Positions 10,802 to 22,600 of a stretch of DNA of 64,000 nucleotides are shown one piece after another. The position numbers and the translations under genes were made by a program. This stretch comes from Tenrec ecaudatus. Its lineage: Eukaryota > Chordata > Mammalia > Afrosoricida > Tenrecidae. Below the pieces are notes generated by a model. It had not been told where the DNA came from, searched no databases, and saw only the letters and a list, made by a program, of their open reading frames with translations. The stretch covers positions 30,959 through 94,958 of the forward strand of contig NW_027459193.1 in assembly GCF_050624435.1 (NCBI RefSeq). Reading direction: 5' to 3'. How positions within the stretch are numbered: the first letter of the stretch is position 1; each line of letters starts with the position of its first letter.

Positions 10802-10950
10802 CAATAACCAAACTTACTGCTATTGAGTAGACGCTGATTCACAGAGACCCTATAGGATGGGTTAGAACTACCCGTTTGAGTTTCTGTGTCTGTAACTTTT
10901 CATGGCAGTAGACAGCGATGTCATTTTCCCACAGAGCAGCTGGTGGAGGC
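10802..10950 (-). mobile_element. AfroSINE, reverse, partial
   Basis: AACTTACTGCTATTGAGTAG (tail), GACCCTATAGGATGGGTTAG and CCCACAGAGCAGCTGG follow in reverse order. The head is replaced by the RTE that starts at 10969. Confidence 0.75.
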
Positions 10951-10968
10951 CTCTTCTGGATCACTGTT

Positions 10969-11515
10969 TTTGTTGTTGTTACTAGATGCTATCTAGTCCA
11001 CCCTAACCACAGTGACCCTACACACAACAGAACGAAAACACTGCACGATCTTGTGCCATCCTCACAATTGTTCCTAGGCCTGGGCCTATTGATGCAGCCA
11101 CTGTGTTGGTCCATCCCATTGGGGACCTCCTCCTCCTTCAATGCCCTCCACTTTACCAAACATGATGCCCTTCCCTAGGAGCTCTCCTCTCCTGACACTC
11201 TGTCCAAAGTACCTAAGACAAAATCTTGCCATCCTTGCCTCTAAGGAGCACTCTGACCTTACTTCTGCCAATACAAGAAGTATTGGCAGTCCATGGTACT
11301 TTCTCTACTCTTCCTCAGCACAATGATGCCAGTGCATTGAATCATCTACGGTCTTCCTGCAGTGTCCAAGCTTCACATGCGTATGATGCATTGGAGAATA
11401 GCGTGGCTGGGTCAGGTGCACCTTAGTCCTCACAGTAACATCCTTGCTCTTCTGGATCACTAGGATTCCATAATCTTGACTCTGAGCCTTAAATGTTCTA
11501 AGGGCCACCTGCAAT
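10969..11515 (-). mobile_element. RTE LINE 3' fragment, about 550 bp
   Basis: Runs from TTGTTGTTGTTACTAGATGC through CACACAACAGAACGAAAACA, CTAAGGAGCACTCTGACC and TTCACATGCGTATGATGCAT to about CCTGCAATACATC. All are blocks in the same order as the other RTE copies. The open frames here are spurious. Confidence 0.88.
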
Positions 11516-11707
11516 ACATCTTCTTTTCAGGTCCCTTTATTTTTGGGCTTTTTATAGTAAGGAGAAAGCTGAAACATACAAGACATCCGCATTATAACTA
11601 GTTAAAGTCCTGGTTTCTTCTGTGATCTTACCTGTTTCCCAAGAGATCGATAAAAGGTATGGATTGATGAATCTTGGGTGCATTTAGAAAGACCTGGATT
11701 CGTGGCA

Positions 11708-11815
11708 ATTTTGAGGTTCTCATACAGTGGTTAAGGAGCTGTGGGGGGACAGTGGTTAAAGTACTTGATTACTGACCAAAGGGTCGGTGGTTAGAAGGTT
11801 TACTGAAGAGTCTTT
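11708..11815 (+). mobile_element. AfroSINE head fragment
   Basis: CTCATACAGTGGTTAAGGAG and TTACTGACCAAAGGGTCGGT resemble the AfroSINE head and GCTAACC-AAAGGTCGGCGGTT block. A second, fuller SINE follows directly. Confidence 0.5.
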
Positions 11816-11817
11816 AG

Positions 11818-12000
11818 TAGGAACCCAGCGGCACAGAGACTTAATCAGTGAGCTGCTAACCCAAAGACAGGTATCTGGAACCTATCAGGAACTCCACAGG
11901 CAAGAGGCACGTGCCAGTCTGCCTTTGAAAAGACAGGCAGCTTTAGAAATCCTATGGGCATTGACACTGTGTCCTACAGGATTGCTGACTTAGAGCCAAC
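11818..12000 (+). mobile_element. AfroSINE
   Basis: Begins AGGAACCCAGCGGCACAGAG, has GAGCTGCTAACCCAAAGAC, AAATCCTATGGGCATTGACA and ends near GACTTAGAGCCAACC. It is a diverged copy. Confidence 0.75.
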
Positions 12001-13180
12001 CAAATGACAGCAGATTTGATCAAATATTTAGGCTTTTATTTATCTGTACTGCCTTTCATGGTCTTTTGTGACATCCTGAGTAGTTGGATGCAGGTAGCTG
12101 TGAGTGTTATGTTTGATGGGAGATGTGTTCAGTATGAGTAGTTATTGCCTGAGTAATCTCACCCTTACATTCTTACACCTCGAAAGCTCCCTAGACATTT
12201 CACGAGAACTTACAGAAAATAAATTTCCATCAGGATACACACATGCGCAGAATTGAAAAAAACATGAGGTCTAAACATATGAGAGTCAAATGATTTAGGC
12301 ATCATTTTCGCTCTTAGATAGAACATGACTGTGAAATTAGCAAATTAAATTAGATTGATCCCTCATCTGGCTAGTAACATAGTATTAATAGCTTGGTTAA
12401 GACCATTCATTAATTTTATGCCCCATATGACTAGTTCCTGTTGATAAAATGGTCTCTAAAGGAAAGGAAATAAAGGGCCATTTATTACCAACAGGTAGAG
12501 GGATTCGGTGAGCTTTTAAACACTGAGTGGAATCTATGAGCCACATGAACATCTAATCAGAAGGCTCTTTGGGTTATAATTAAAGGTACCGACATAGCGT
12601 GTGCTCCACAAGAAGGGCATCGTGTTACAAGAAGAGATAGGACAAGGCATATACAACTTCCATCTGGTTTCCTCTGAGGTATTTTGCATCAAAACTCCCA
12701 CCTGCTGCCACATTTATTATCAGAGAAATGACTGCAGTGTGACTTGAGGTAACGCTTTCAGAAGTTTCATTGAAAGAAAAATTTGCTATAGAATAAAGAA
12801 AATGCTTACATTTTTATTATTACTTCTCATGTTTTTCTCTTTTGAAAAGGCTCTGAGTAATTTGTGAAGAAAAACTGAATTTTTATACTGGGATTCCAAT
12901 ATGAAATTATATTACATTGTAAGCACATGGAACTTCCATTTCTGATGCCCCCAAAGTGTTGAATATCAGCAACTTCATGATTCAACTTCCTAATGAAAAA
13001 TGCTTCATATTTATCCTACGTATCAGATACTCTGCTATGTAAAATCCATTGTTTTCTTAATAATGTTCATAATATCCATATTAGCTCTATTAATATATCT
13101 CTTTTAGCTCCCTAACCTTTCTTGCCAAAACTATCTAAAATAGACCTTACATCGTGAGTATCCTTGTGAGTTTGTTATAC
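12001..13180. other. Anonymous AT-rich sequence, no gene seen
   Basis: About 1.2 kb with no recognisable SINE, RTE or LTR block, and no convincing exon. Confidence 0.4.
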
Positions 13181-13540
13181 TGTGGTAGCTTGTATGTTGT
13201 AATACTGGAAACTATGCCAATAGTTTCCCAGTTCCCCCGAGACCTTCATGGGGAAATGGATCAGAGGAGATTCTAGACTAAGGCAGACTAGGAAGAAAAG
13301 CCTGGGAAATTACTTCTGAAAATCAGCCCATGGAAAATCTTTGGATGACTACAAAATATTGTCAAAGATAGCAATAAAGATGTGTGCAGTGGGCTGGAAA
13401 GCACTCAAGCTACACAGTGGGCATAAGAATGGAACTGAGAAAGGAATGATTGGGAAGCTGGTGCAGGAGTGGGCGTGGTGCTGCTCTGCTGTACATGGGG
13501 ATGAGTCACAGTCAATCTGGTAGCCAGCAACGAACACGAC
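13181..13540 (+). mobile_element. RTE-derived non-autonomous element, copy 1
   Basis: The 5' part (GTGGTAGCTTGTATGTTG, then ACTAAGGCAGACTAGGAAG) corresponds to the RTE 5' end. The 3' part (AAGCTGGTGCAGGAGTGGGC, then TGTACATGGGGATGAGTC) corresponds to the RTE 3' end. The 3-kb RTE middle is absent. A second copy with the same architecture lies at 61686-62040. Confidence 0.65.
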
Positions 13541-14179
13541 AAGTGAAGTTTCCAGACCAGGTCTTTCTTCCACTCTTCCAGTGCTTTCTTTCTAACTAGA
13601 GTGCCCCTTTGAAGCTATCTTTCCATAGAAACTCTTGATACCATCTCCCGAAGACAGCCGTACCATTCCCATTACAAAAGCTTCACAGATGAGAAAAGGA
13701 GAGCTTAAGGTTTGGTGGAAGAAGATAATTGGAAACTAGATGAGGCAGGATTTGAGATTAGTTTATTCTGGCTCAGAATTCTGATGTCTTTCAATGATGT
13801 CATGACTGTCTTTATGCTTTGTAATTTAATCGCATTATGAAGGTGGCCTAACATATTCAGGATAAATTGCTTGGATTTACCCTCTTCATGTATTCAAGTC
13901 AGATAAATAGACATGCTTTTATTTCTTTCTTATTTTTCCTGTCCTTGTATATGTCAAGAGTAAGGGACCTCTGAAATTGCCCGAAACAAGTAGTTAACAC
14001 ATTTTAGTATGTTTCAGTGTCAAAGGAGAACTTGCTGAAATACCTTATCAATAAATGCCCTTAGCTATAAATTCCAAATCTATCTGAGGTGCATCTAGAG
14101 AAGTTCAATTTTCAATGATGACCCTACATGATAATGAGGCATGTGGTAAACGTCTGTAAAAAAAACTGAGGAACAGAAT
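13541..14179. other. Anonymous sequence, no gene seen
   Basis: AT-rich; no family recognised. Confidence 0.4.
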
Positions 14180-14295
14180 GTAGTTGTGATAGTTGAGATT
14201 TGTGTCAATTAGACTGGGCCAAGATAGTCGTAGTTTGGCAATTATTTGACCTATTATAATGTAATCATCTCCATGATAAGATCTGCTATGAACAG

Positions 14296-14820
14296 TGTGT
14301 TAGTCTGGGTACTTTAGAAAAACAAATCCACCGCAATTCATGGATAAGAGAGAGTTTTATATTAAGATTAAGTGTGCATCAAGAAAACATCCCAACCCAG
14401 TGCTGCCCAAACCCACAAGTCCAATTTTAACCCATTAGCCCATATGTCCAACACCAATCCACAAAATCCTCCTCCATCTCACAAAACACACACTATGATG
14501 CCAACTGCAGGAGGAAAGCCGAGTCAGTGAGAGTGTAAACATCTCAGCACTGGCAGGGGTCTCCACGTGGCTGCTCCAGCACCCAGGGCTGCACTGGGGT
14601 AGGTCCATGTGACTATTCCTTAGGGATGTCTTGCATGAAGTGAGCCTTGTCAGCTCAAACAGGGAACTGGCTAAGGCAGCTGCACCCTGGTCTGGCCATC
14701 AGAAAGCAAGAGACCTGAGAACTCGAAAGACAAGGCTCACTGAGGCATTTATCCTTCTGCTCTTCAATTAAGCCCACCTGTGTTTATTGGCCAGGTTGGC
14801 ACAATAAGCAAAGTACCACA
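14296..14820 (-). mobile_element. LTR-like element A6 nested in A5
   Basis: A 525-bp reverse copy from TGTGTTAGTCTGGGTAC to AAGTACCACA. Flanks are AACAG (14291-14295) and AAGAG (14821-14825), a 4/5 match. It is very similar in order and content to A9 at 25.6 kb (for example CAAGAAAACATCCCAACCCA and GGCAGGGGTCTCC / TGGTAGAGGTCTCC). Confidence 0.82.
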
Positions 14821-14826
14821 AAGAGT

Positions 14827-17800
14827 CAAGCAGGTGTGGGAAGATTAGGGGGAGGGGGGGTTTGCTGTTGTTGTTTTTAGCTTCCCTCTTGAAGGTTCCA
14901 AGCCATATATAATTGATGCCCAACAGAATGAAAGGCTCCTTGGCTCTTGCCCCATCCTCACCGGTGTTCCCATGCTTGAGTCCATTGGCACAGCCACTGT
15001 GTCTATGAAAGTCTTTGTTGACCTTCCTATTTTTGACGTCCTTCCAATTTAGCAAACATGATGTCCCTCTCCTGGGACTGGTCTTTCCCGACAACATTTT
15101 CAAAGGTATAAGATGAAGTCTCACCATCCTTGCCTCTAAGGAGCACCCTGGCCATCCATCTTCCAAGACAGATAATTCTTTCAATCAGTCCATGGTACTT
15201 CAATATTCTTTTCCAGCACCACAATTTAAATGCACAAATTTTCCGTTGGTCTTCTGTATTCAATTTCCAACTTTCACATGCATATGAGGGAATTTAAAAT
15301 ACCTAGTGCTCAAAGTCCTGGCTTTTCAATGCTCCAAAGTGGTCTTTTGAAGTAGATTTACCAAATATTAAGAAATCCTTTGATCTTCTGACTGCTGTTT
15401 ACGGAGTATTAATTGTGCTTCCAACAAAGACAAAATCCTGGACAATTTTAACCACTTCTTCATCTATTATGATATTCCCTATTAGTCCAGCTGCAAGGAT
15501 TTTGCACCGAAGGCTGCACTCCTGTATCTTCATCAAGACGAAGGTCTCCTCACTTTTATCAAGTAAGGTTGTGTCATCTGAATATAGCAGGTTGTTAATA
15601 AGCCTTCTTCCAACACTAATGCCACATATGTCTTCACATAAACCAGCTTCTCTGATAATTTGCTCAGCACACAGACTGAATAAGTATGGTGAGAGGACAC
15701 ACCCCTGAGGCATACCTTTCCTGATTTTAAACTTTGTAGTATTTCCAACTTCCATTCCCTCAACTGTCTTGATCTATGTACATGTTCCACATGAAAATAA
15801 TGACGGGTTCTGGAGTTTCCATTCCTCTCAAGTTTATTCACACAGTCAGACACCTTGACACAGTCAATCGAGTAAAACCAAGCCTCTTTCTGGGATTCTC
15901 TGCTTTTAGCCATTATCCATCTGACATTGGCAATGATATCCCTTGTTCCACATTTTCTTCTGAATTTGGCCTGAACCTCTGGGAGCTCCCGGTCAATGTA
16001 CTACAAAATTTTGTTTGCATGTGATACCAGTGATCTTGTTCTATAGTTAGAGGATTCCATTGGCTCACCTTTTTTCGGGAATGGGTACAAAAATGGATGT
16101 TTTTCAACCAGTTGGCCAAAGAGTTGTCTTCAAATTTCCTGGCATAGATGAGTAAGTTCTTCCAGTGCTTTATCAGATTGTTGAAATATTTACATTGGTA
16201 TGCCATCAATTCCTGGGGCACTTTTCTTGGCTAATGCTTTCAATGCAGCTTGAACTTCTGTCAGTCCCATCGATGCTTGCTCATATGCTACCTTCTCACC
16301 TGGTAGAATGCCAACTAGCCCTTTTTGCTACAGAAACTCTGTATTATAGACCTCTTTGGATCATTCAGGATTTTTCCCATTAAAAATGTCAAGATGGAAA
16401 CTCGACGTTTGAATTTTTTCTTGAGTTATTTCAGTTTAAGATATGCAGAGGATGTTCTTCCTTTTTGGTTTTCTAACTGTAGGTGTGTGCACATACCATT
16501 ATAATATTTTACTCTGCCTTCTCAAGCTGCCCTTTGCAATGTTCTCTTCAGCTCTTTGATTTCATCATTTCTTCCACTTGCTTTAGCTGGTCTAAGGTTT
16601 AGAGCATACTTCAGATTCTCTGTGACATCCACTTTGATCTTTTCTTTCTTGCTTTCTTGTCTTTAAAAGGACCTTTTTCTTTCTTCGTGATTGATGTTCT
16701 TGATACCCTCCCACAGCACATCAGATCTTCTGCCATCAGTGTTCAATGCATCAACTCTGTAATTGAGATGTTCTTGAAGTTCAGGTGAGTTGGACTCATG
16801 AGTCCTACTTTGGCTCTTCTGGACTTGTTTTAGTTTTTTTCAGCTTCAACCTGAACTTACACATGAGCAATTAGTGGTTTGTTCCACAGTCAGCCCCACC
16901 TTGGTTTTAGCTACTGATATTGGGCTTCAACATCATCCCTTCTTACATATGTAGACAAGCTGATTTCTGTGAGTTACATCTGCAGCAGTATATAGTTGCC
17001 ATTTGTGTTGTTTATGAAAGGTATTTGGCATAAACAAGTCATTGGCTTAACAAAATTCTATCATCCAATCTCCAGCTTCAATTCTATCATCAAGTTCATA
17101 TTTTCCAGCTATTGTCCCTTCCTCTTGGTTTTCAACTTTTTCATTCCAATTACCAGTAATTATCAATGTATCTTGATTGCATGATTGATCAATTTCAGAC
17201 TGAAGTCCCCGGTAGAATTCTTTGATTTTTTTTTATCACTAGCTTTTATAGTTGGTGCATAAATGTGAATAATAGTTGTATTCATTGGATTTCCTTGAAA
17301 GTGAGTGGATAGATATAATCTGATCACAGACAAGATTGTACTTCATGATTTATTTTCAATGTCCTTTTGACAATGCATGTCATGCCATTCCTCTTGATTG
17401 TGTTATTCTCAGCAGAGTAAATCATATGATTTTATGATTCAAAATGGTCAATAGCAGTCCATTTCAGCTAAAAAATGCCTAGGATGTCAATCTTTATGCA
17501 TTCCATATCATTTTTTGACTACTTCCACATTTGCTAGTTGCATGATTTTCACATTCCAGTTCTGATTATTAGCAGATTTTTGCAGCTGTTTGTCTTTACC
17601 TTAAATCATGCTCCATAAGCACAGGAAGACCCAGAAGGCTCCCCTCCCACAGGCCATCCTGCACTCATCCCCATGGTTGATTCCTCTTAGAGAAATCAGC
17701 TGCTCCTCCGTCACGCTCTGAATGCCCTGTGACCAGAAAGGCCTATTCTCCAGCACTAGCTGATGATGGTCGGCTTCCATTAATTAGGGTTTCAGTATCT

Positions 17801-18013
17801 GACAACGTTTCAAAGCTCTGCCTGCATATGGTTTTCACCAGCTCCTTCCTGTGACACAGGGAGCGGGTACTTCTTAATCATCTGTTCTTTATCAGGAAGC
17901 TCCCCTGAAACCTGTTTACTTCAGGTGTCCCTGCTGGCATTTGAAATACCAGTGACATCTCTTTCAACATCACAGCAACACACAAGCCACCACACTACAA
18001 CAAACCAACAGAT
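14827..18013 (-). mobile_element. RTE/BovB-clade LINE, nearly full length, decayed
   Basis: A 3.2-kb reverse-strand LINE. The 3' end is at the left with a TTG-rich tail (14862-14875). Reverse transcriptase lies at about 15.4-16.2 kb, endonuclease-side sequence at about 16.9-17.6 kb, and the 5' leader at the right (CATCACAGCAACACACAAGCC to 18013). About 3.2 kb is the usual length of this clade, so the copy is essentially complete. It carries frameshifts and stops throughout. AAGAGT occurs at both edges (14821-14826 and 18014-18019), a plausible target-site duplication. RTE elements encode an AP-like endonuclease and reverse transcriptase and insert by target-primed reverse transcription. Confidence 0.88.
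15399..16221 (-). pseudogene. RTE reverse transcriptase, broken frames
   Basis: Three overlapping reverse-strand frames (15399-15755, 15533-15913, 15913-16221) together cover the fingers and palm of an RTE reverse transcriptase. In the first, PQGCVLSPYLF is at residues 16-26 and YSDD, the counterpart of the catalytic YADD box, at 58-61. The upstream frame shows a KKVSQWNPLTIE-like stretch in place of the family's KKGDPTECGNYR region. Frame changes near 15533-15755 and 15913 mean no continuous protein can be made. It is a fossil, with no selection for function visible. Confidence 0.82.
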
Positions 18014-18555
18014 AAGAGTGGATTATAATCCCCTATCAAGTCACTGCCCCGGCGCAATTGGAAGGAAGTTTTCTCAGGACTGTGGTCTACTTTCTGTAGG
18101 CATTGTGGGGCAGCTAGCTCATTTCTTGCTGAATCTGAATCCTGCATGGTTCCTTGACCACCAGTTCTTTGAATTTGAGGCTATGCATGTCACATTGCCT
18201 GCCAGCCCTAGGAACCATCAGCAACCACCTTCAGCAACCTGCCATTGGACCTGCTGACCATGAATTGATTGGACTCCGCAGCCACAAGCTGATAGTCTTT
18301 CTACTTCCTAATTAGTCTTCCTGGTTCATCAACCCATGCAGCTATATGAGTCTGAAGCCTCCAGCTTGACATCTGACCTATGGACTTGAACAGGACTGGA
18401 CTTACCCAATTCTACAGTTGGGTAAGCCATTTCCTGGATATAAATTTCTCCCTTTATAAATTCATCTATCATCTGTATCTGTATAAATATTGACACCTAT
18501 GTCTATTGACATGACTGGTTTTGCTTCTCTAGAGAACTCAGTCTAAAACAGTAGT

Positions 18556-20689
18556 CTAACTGCCTTATTTTACACACAATGACAGGAAAGTCGTCCTAAA
18601 GATGTGAATCTACTAAAATTTCTCTGCTAGTGGCTCTGGTTCCATGATTAGAAGTTGGTCTTTGCGCACATAACTGGTAGAATGATTCCTATACTTTAAA
18701 CTTAGATTCCAGCGATGCATCTGTCCATTAATCATCACCATAAGTTTAAATAAATGATCCCTCACATATTCAGAATGTAATAACTAGATGCTTTTTCAAC
18801 CTAGTAGAATCTTTTTAAAAGCATGACTAAATTCGTGGTAGAGTTATCATGATTTATTTTCTCCATCATCACTTTAGTGTCTGCAGAAAGTTGTTTAAGT
18901 ATTAGGCAAGCGTCCTTACCTTTCAGCAGAGAGGAATCTGTGATCCTATAGTCAATTCACTAGCTCTGGCTCCTACTTTAGCCTTTGTTTGTCTGGAACG
19001 CGTAAGAACAAATCAGGCCTCTACTTGCCAACTTGCTAGATCAGATGGTCCCTGCTTTAGCTATTTAGAGTAAAAAAATATAATAAAACCTCTGTGGGTA
19101 TGGACCTCAGGTCACCTAAACCAGTGGAGGGTGATGAAATTGGAAAAAGGTTGGATTAACCCATCAAGCTCTACTGGAGTGTATTTGTTGCAGTTTCTTG
19201 CACATAATGGATGGGCGGATTGAATAAGGATATTCAGATATGGATAGGAGATAAGAGATGTGGGGATTGGAAAGAAAATGAACATAAATCGCCCACCAAT
19301 CAAGACCATGTGGATGGCAAATGTCAGATTCATGTACTTGGTGTGTGATATAGTCCCTCAATTGACACAGGAGACCCTGGGGACTTGTTCCTTCATGTAG
19401 ATACATACAATTCTACCTCCCATCAATGAAACGACTTCTAACTTTTTATATTTTAGTTCAGAAAAAAATTGCACCTTTTAACGGTACCTCTTTATATTTT
19501 TACATGAATTACCTCCCACAGTCCCCTTATGACACTATATGACCATATTTCTTGGATCACATCAGGCAAGATAAAAAAAATGAAGTGAATGACAACCAAA
19601 AATAGTGATAATAATGGTTATTTGGATATTTCACCTTTGTCTTGTCCATTGGTACAAATATCTACAAATTCAAGGTCAGACCTTAAGGTGATTTCATATG
19701 TTCTAGGAGTACCCTGGAGAATTCTCTTATGAAGTCAATTCTTCTAATCCACCATCGATTTGCTTCTGTTTTGTTTTTGTCTTCTGCCTTCTTGATGTTC
19801 ATGAACAACTGCGATATAACTTTCTTCAAAGCATGATTCCCAGTGGACTGAGAAGAACATTGTAAGCAGTAACGATTATATTCTGACATCGAGAGGGAAG
19901 TGCAAATACTTGATTTGGTTGCCTACATTCTAGATCAGCTCTTGAAAAGGTAAAGCCATGCAGAGACAAAATGAATCAGCCAGTTATATGAAAATGAAGA
20001 ACCATTTACATAAATGGAAAAATTCCAACTAGCAACCTAACGACTTCTGAGATGTGTAGGAATTTTTGAGAACTAGGTTCTTAGGGAAAAAAATTGGCTA
20101 GGGAAGAGAGATGCTAGAACTCCCTGAGTTTTAGAGTCAGAACTAAATTCACTGGTCTAAATATAGAGAATGTTGTTTATTGACAATGCATTAGAAGCTT
20201 TTAACCCCCTTCTTGTGGGAATGGCTTGTCTGGGAGGAACGTGTCTGAAACCCTATATTGTTTGATTTGACAAGAACTTGGAAGCTGGAGGGCAGAGTTG
20301 ATTCTACTTTGATTTTCTTAGTATCAATGCATATTTATTTGATGTAAAAACTGGTGAGTCCTGGTAGGAGGGGATTGTGTTTATATAATAGATTTTTCCA
20401 GATGAAGGGAGGACGACATGGGAACTTGAGATTTTTCTGACATATTCTGAATTGAATATAAAAATGTGTGTTTTCTTTTCTAGGTTATGACCTAGACTAT
20501 TTTCCAGCCAGCTGTCAGTTGGTGGTACTCTAGTGTCTCCCATGCTGCTATCATGCTTGAAATTAAGTCCCTGGTTTTTCAAACCCCAGCAGGTGAGTGT
20601 AGTTTGCAGAATAAATATCCTAGGAAGAAAATCCCAGTGGTATACTTCTAAAAAAGTAGCCAAAGAAAACATTATGGATGAGAATAAGG
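18556..20689. other. Anonymous sequence, no gene seen
   Basis: About 2.1 kb without recognisable repeat blocks. A 131-codon reverse frame (20304-20699) resembles nothing known and has no gene context. Confidence 0.4.
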
Positions 20690-20820
20690 AACTGTTCACC
20701 TGGAGTCAGACATGCCAACAAGCACCAAGCTGTACAAGATTGGGTGATGCCATCCATTATGTTGTGTCTTGGATCACCACGGGTCAGAGCTATGTTGACT
20801 TTAAAGGACACCATTCAAAT
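20690..20820 (+). mobile_element. RTE-type 3' end, forward
   Basis: TGTACAAGATTGGGTGATGC, ATTATGTTGTGTCTTGGATC and ACGGGTCAGAGCTATGTTGA follow the order of forward RTE 3' ends (GTTCTGTTGTGCATAGGGTC ... GAGTCGGAACCGACT). Strongly diverged. Confidence 0.45.
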
Positions 20821-21114
20821 GCCACTCAGCTCAAATGAAACCTCCTGATTTAGGGTAACACCACTAGGCAGGGATCAAAAAAAGAGTTTAGGTTTATAAA
20901 ATAGCCTCACTGGATGAATGGAATCCTGAAGGGAGAAAGGAAAAGTCCTTGCTTTGCCTTTAGCTCAGATTAAGGAGAGGCATTTTGACCAGCACAGTAG
21001 ACATTCTATGAAGTTTGAGTGTCTCAAGCACATTACTACCTTGTTGATCACTCCACAGCCAAAATTTCCAGTGATGTTCTGTATTAGGCTTTTTCTCTAG
21101 AGACGTAAATGAGT

Positions 21115-21115
<1 letters not shown>

Positions 21116-21147
<32 letters not shown>
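21116..21147. repeat. (CA)n microsatellite
   Basis: Uninterrupted CA dinucleotides of about 30 bp. Confidence 0.95.
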
Positions 21148-21150
<3 letters not shown>

Positions 21151-21902
21151 TATATCAAGAAATTGGCTCAATAGGCAGAGAATCAGTAAAGTCTAGAGTG
21201 GTTAAAGTCAGTGTTTCGTGAGTTTTTTCCAGACTCACATTGCTTTCAGAGCTGGGGAACCAGGAGGCAGGATGATAAAACAGGAGGACAAAGCAGAAAC
21301 GAAAAGCAGGGAGACCATGCCTGGTGGATCAGCGTGTCAGATATTAAGCTCTGATGTCTCTCAAGGCCATTGAATTGTGCTGCTTTAAGTATCATTCCCA
21401 CAGATTCTCCCCTTAACAGCGATGTTGCTTTAAAGTGAACACATGCTTGATCATATCTTCCTATAGAAGCAGACATCCTTTTCTCTCTTCCTGCCATGTC
21501 ACCCAACCCCTTCATGCCTTCCCCTAATGCAGGTATTAGGCTCCCTCATCTGTGAGCTCAGGGACCTTAATGTAGATATCACCTACCTTGTGACACATGT
21601 AACTACTGGATATGCATGTTTTATGGCTACCTATAAATATCCCAAGATAGGAAAGGTTCATTCTCATTTCTCCCAGTTCTACATGAACCATCAAGAAGAG
21701 CTGAGCTGAGCATGCTCCCATAAAATATGTCTGGCTCTTTTATTACATTTTCTTTCTTATCTTTCTTATCCTCTATAACTTTACTATAATCCTTATATAT
21801 TATCACCATACATTTTCACCTTCTGGTCCTTCAGTTGTTGGAGGCTGGTTTCTTCTGACAAGTGTCTATTTATATCTATTAAGAAGCCATTTACCTTTTA
21901 CT
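21148..21902. other. Anonymous sequence, no gene seen
   Basis: No repeat family or exon recognised. Confidence 0.4.
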
Positions 21903-21972
21903 CAATGGATGTATGTATGGATTGTGATAAGAGTTGTATGAGCCCAATAAAATGATTTATTTTTTAAAAAAG
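21903..21972 (+). mobile_element. L1 3' terminus, very short
   Basis: GTATGGATTGTGATAAGAG ... GAGCCCAATAAAATGATTTA is the forward form of the L1 3' end seen reversed at 56.92 kb. It includes the AATAAA signal. Only the last 70 bp are present, a severe 5' truncation. Confidence 0.65.
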
Positions 21973-21975
21973 ATT

Positions 21976-22595
21976 ACAGTCTTCTGTATAAATTACAACT
22001 CAATGTAAAGAATACCAAACCCTTCAAAACTGGGCCAATAGGCAGCCTCATGATTAATAAAGAAAAAAAATTGCATTAAAAAAAAAGAAGCCATTTCCCA
22101 AGGAGACATCATTTGGCTGTGACTGAGTAAGGGCAACATTCCACCCTATTCTTTCCACAACTGCTTGGTTGCCTGTAGCAATCTCATCATGGAGTTGTTT
22201 ACATTATGTTAGTTGATACCATGGCAGAGGCCTTACTGTCACACTACTGAGAATCCTGGTCCAGTGAAATTGACACAGGACCAAACTATCACAACCGACC
22301 TCTTTTTATCTTGACACCTGTACAATCTCCTTAACTTTACTATCTCTTTGACTTTGGAGAAACAAAGACAATAATGAAATAATACTTGTACCCAACATGA
22401 AACAACTAAAACACAAACAAGCAAAATTCTCTAGCTCATTTATATAGTATTTTATAAATAAATGAACAAAACAAAATTATTTGATATCTACATACAAAGA
22501 GGAAATACTAAGAACAATCATAGCCTTGTTAACCATGTCATCCAATGAACACTTTCCCCTCCTTCTTTTTCCTAGAACTATTAGGAAAAGAGAAA
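21976..22595. other. Anonymous AT-rich sequence, no gene seen
   Basis: A-rich runs at about 22060-22087; nothing else assignable. Confidence 0.4.
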
Positions 22596-22600
22596 ACTAG

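Larger units (their letters stand above)
14185..18550 (+). mobile_element. LTR-like element A5, interrupted twice, perfect outer TSD
   Basis: The left part 14185-14295 starts TGTGATAGTTGAGATTTG. The right part 18019-18550 begins TGGATTATAATCCCC and ends GAACTCAGTCTAAAACA. GTAGT lies immediately outside both ends (14180-14184 and 18551-18555), showing that they are two halves of one 642-bp element. The intervening sequence is a reverse LTR (A6) and an RTE LINE. Confidence 0.85.

Noticed and set aside
14768..15184. 138-codon reverse open frame
   Set aside because: It spans the junction of LTR A6 and the RTE 3' end, both non-coding.
15399..15755. Functional reverse transcriptase gene
   Set aside because: The YSDD and PQGC boxes are recognisable, but the protein is split over several frames with upstream stops.
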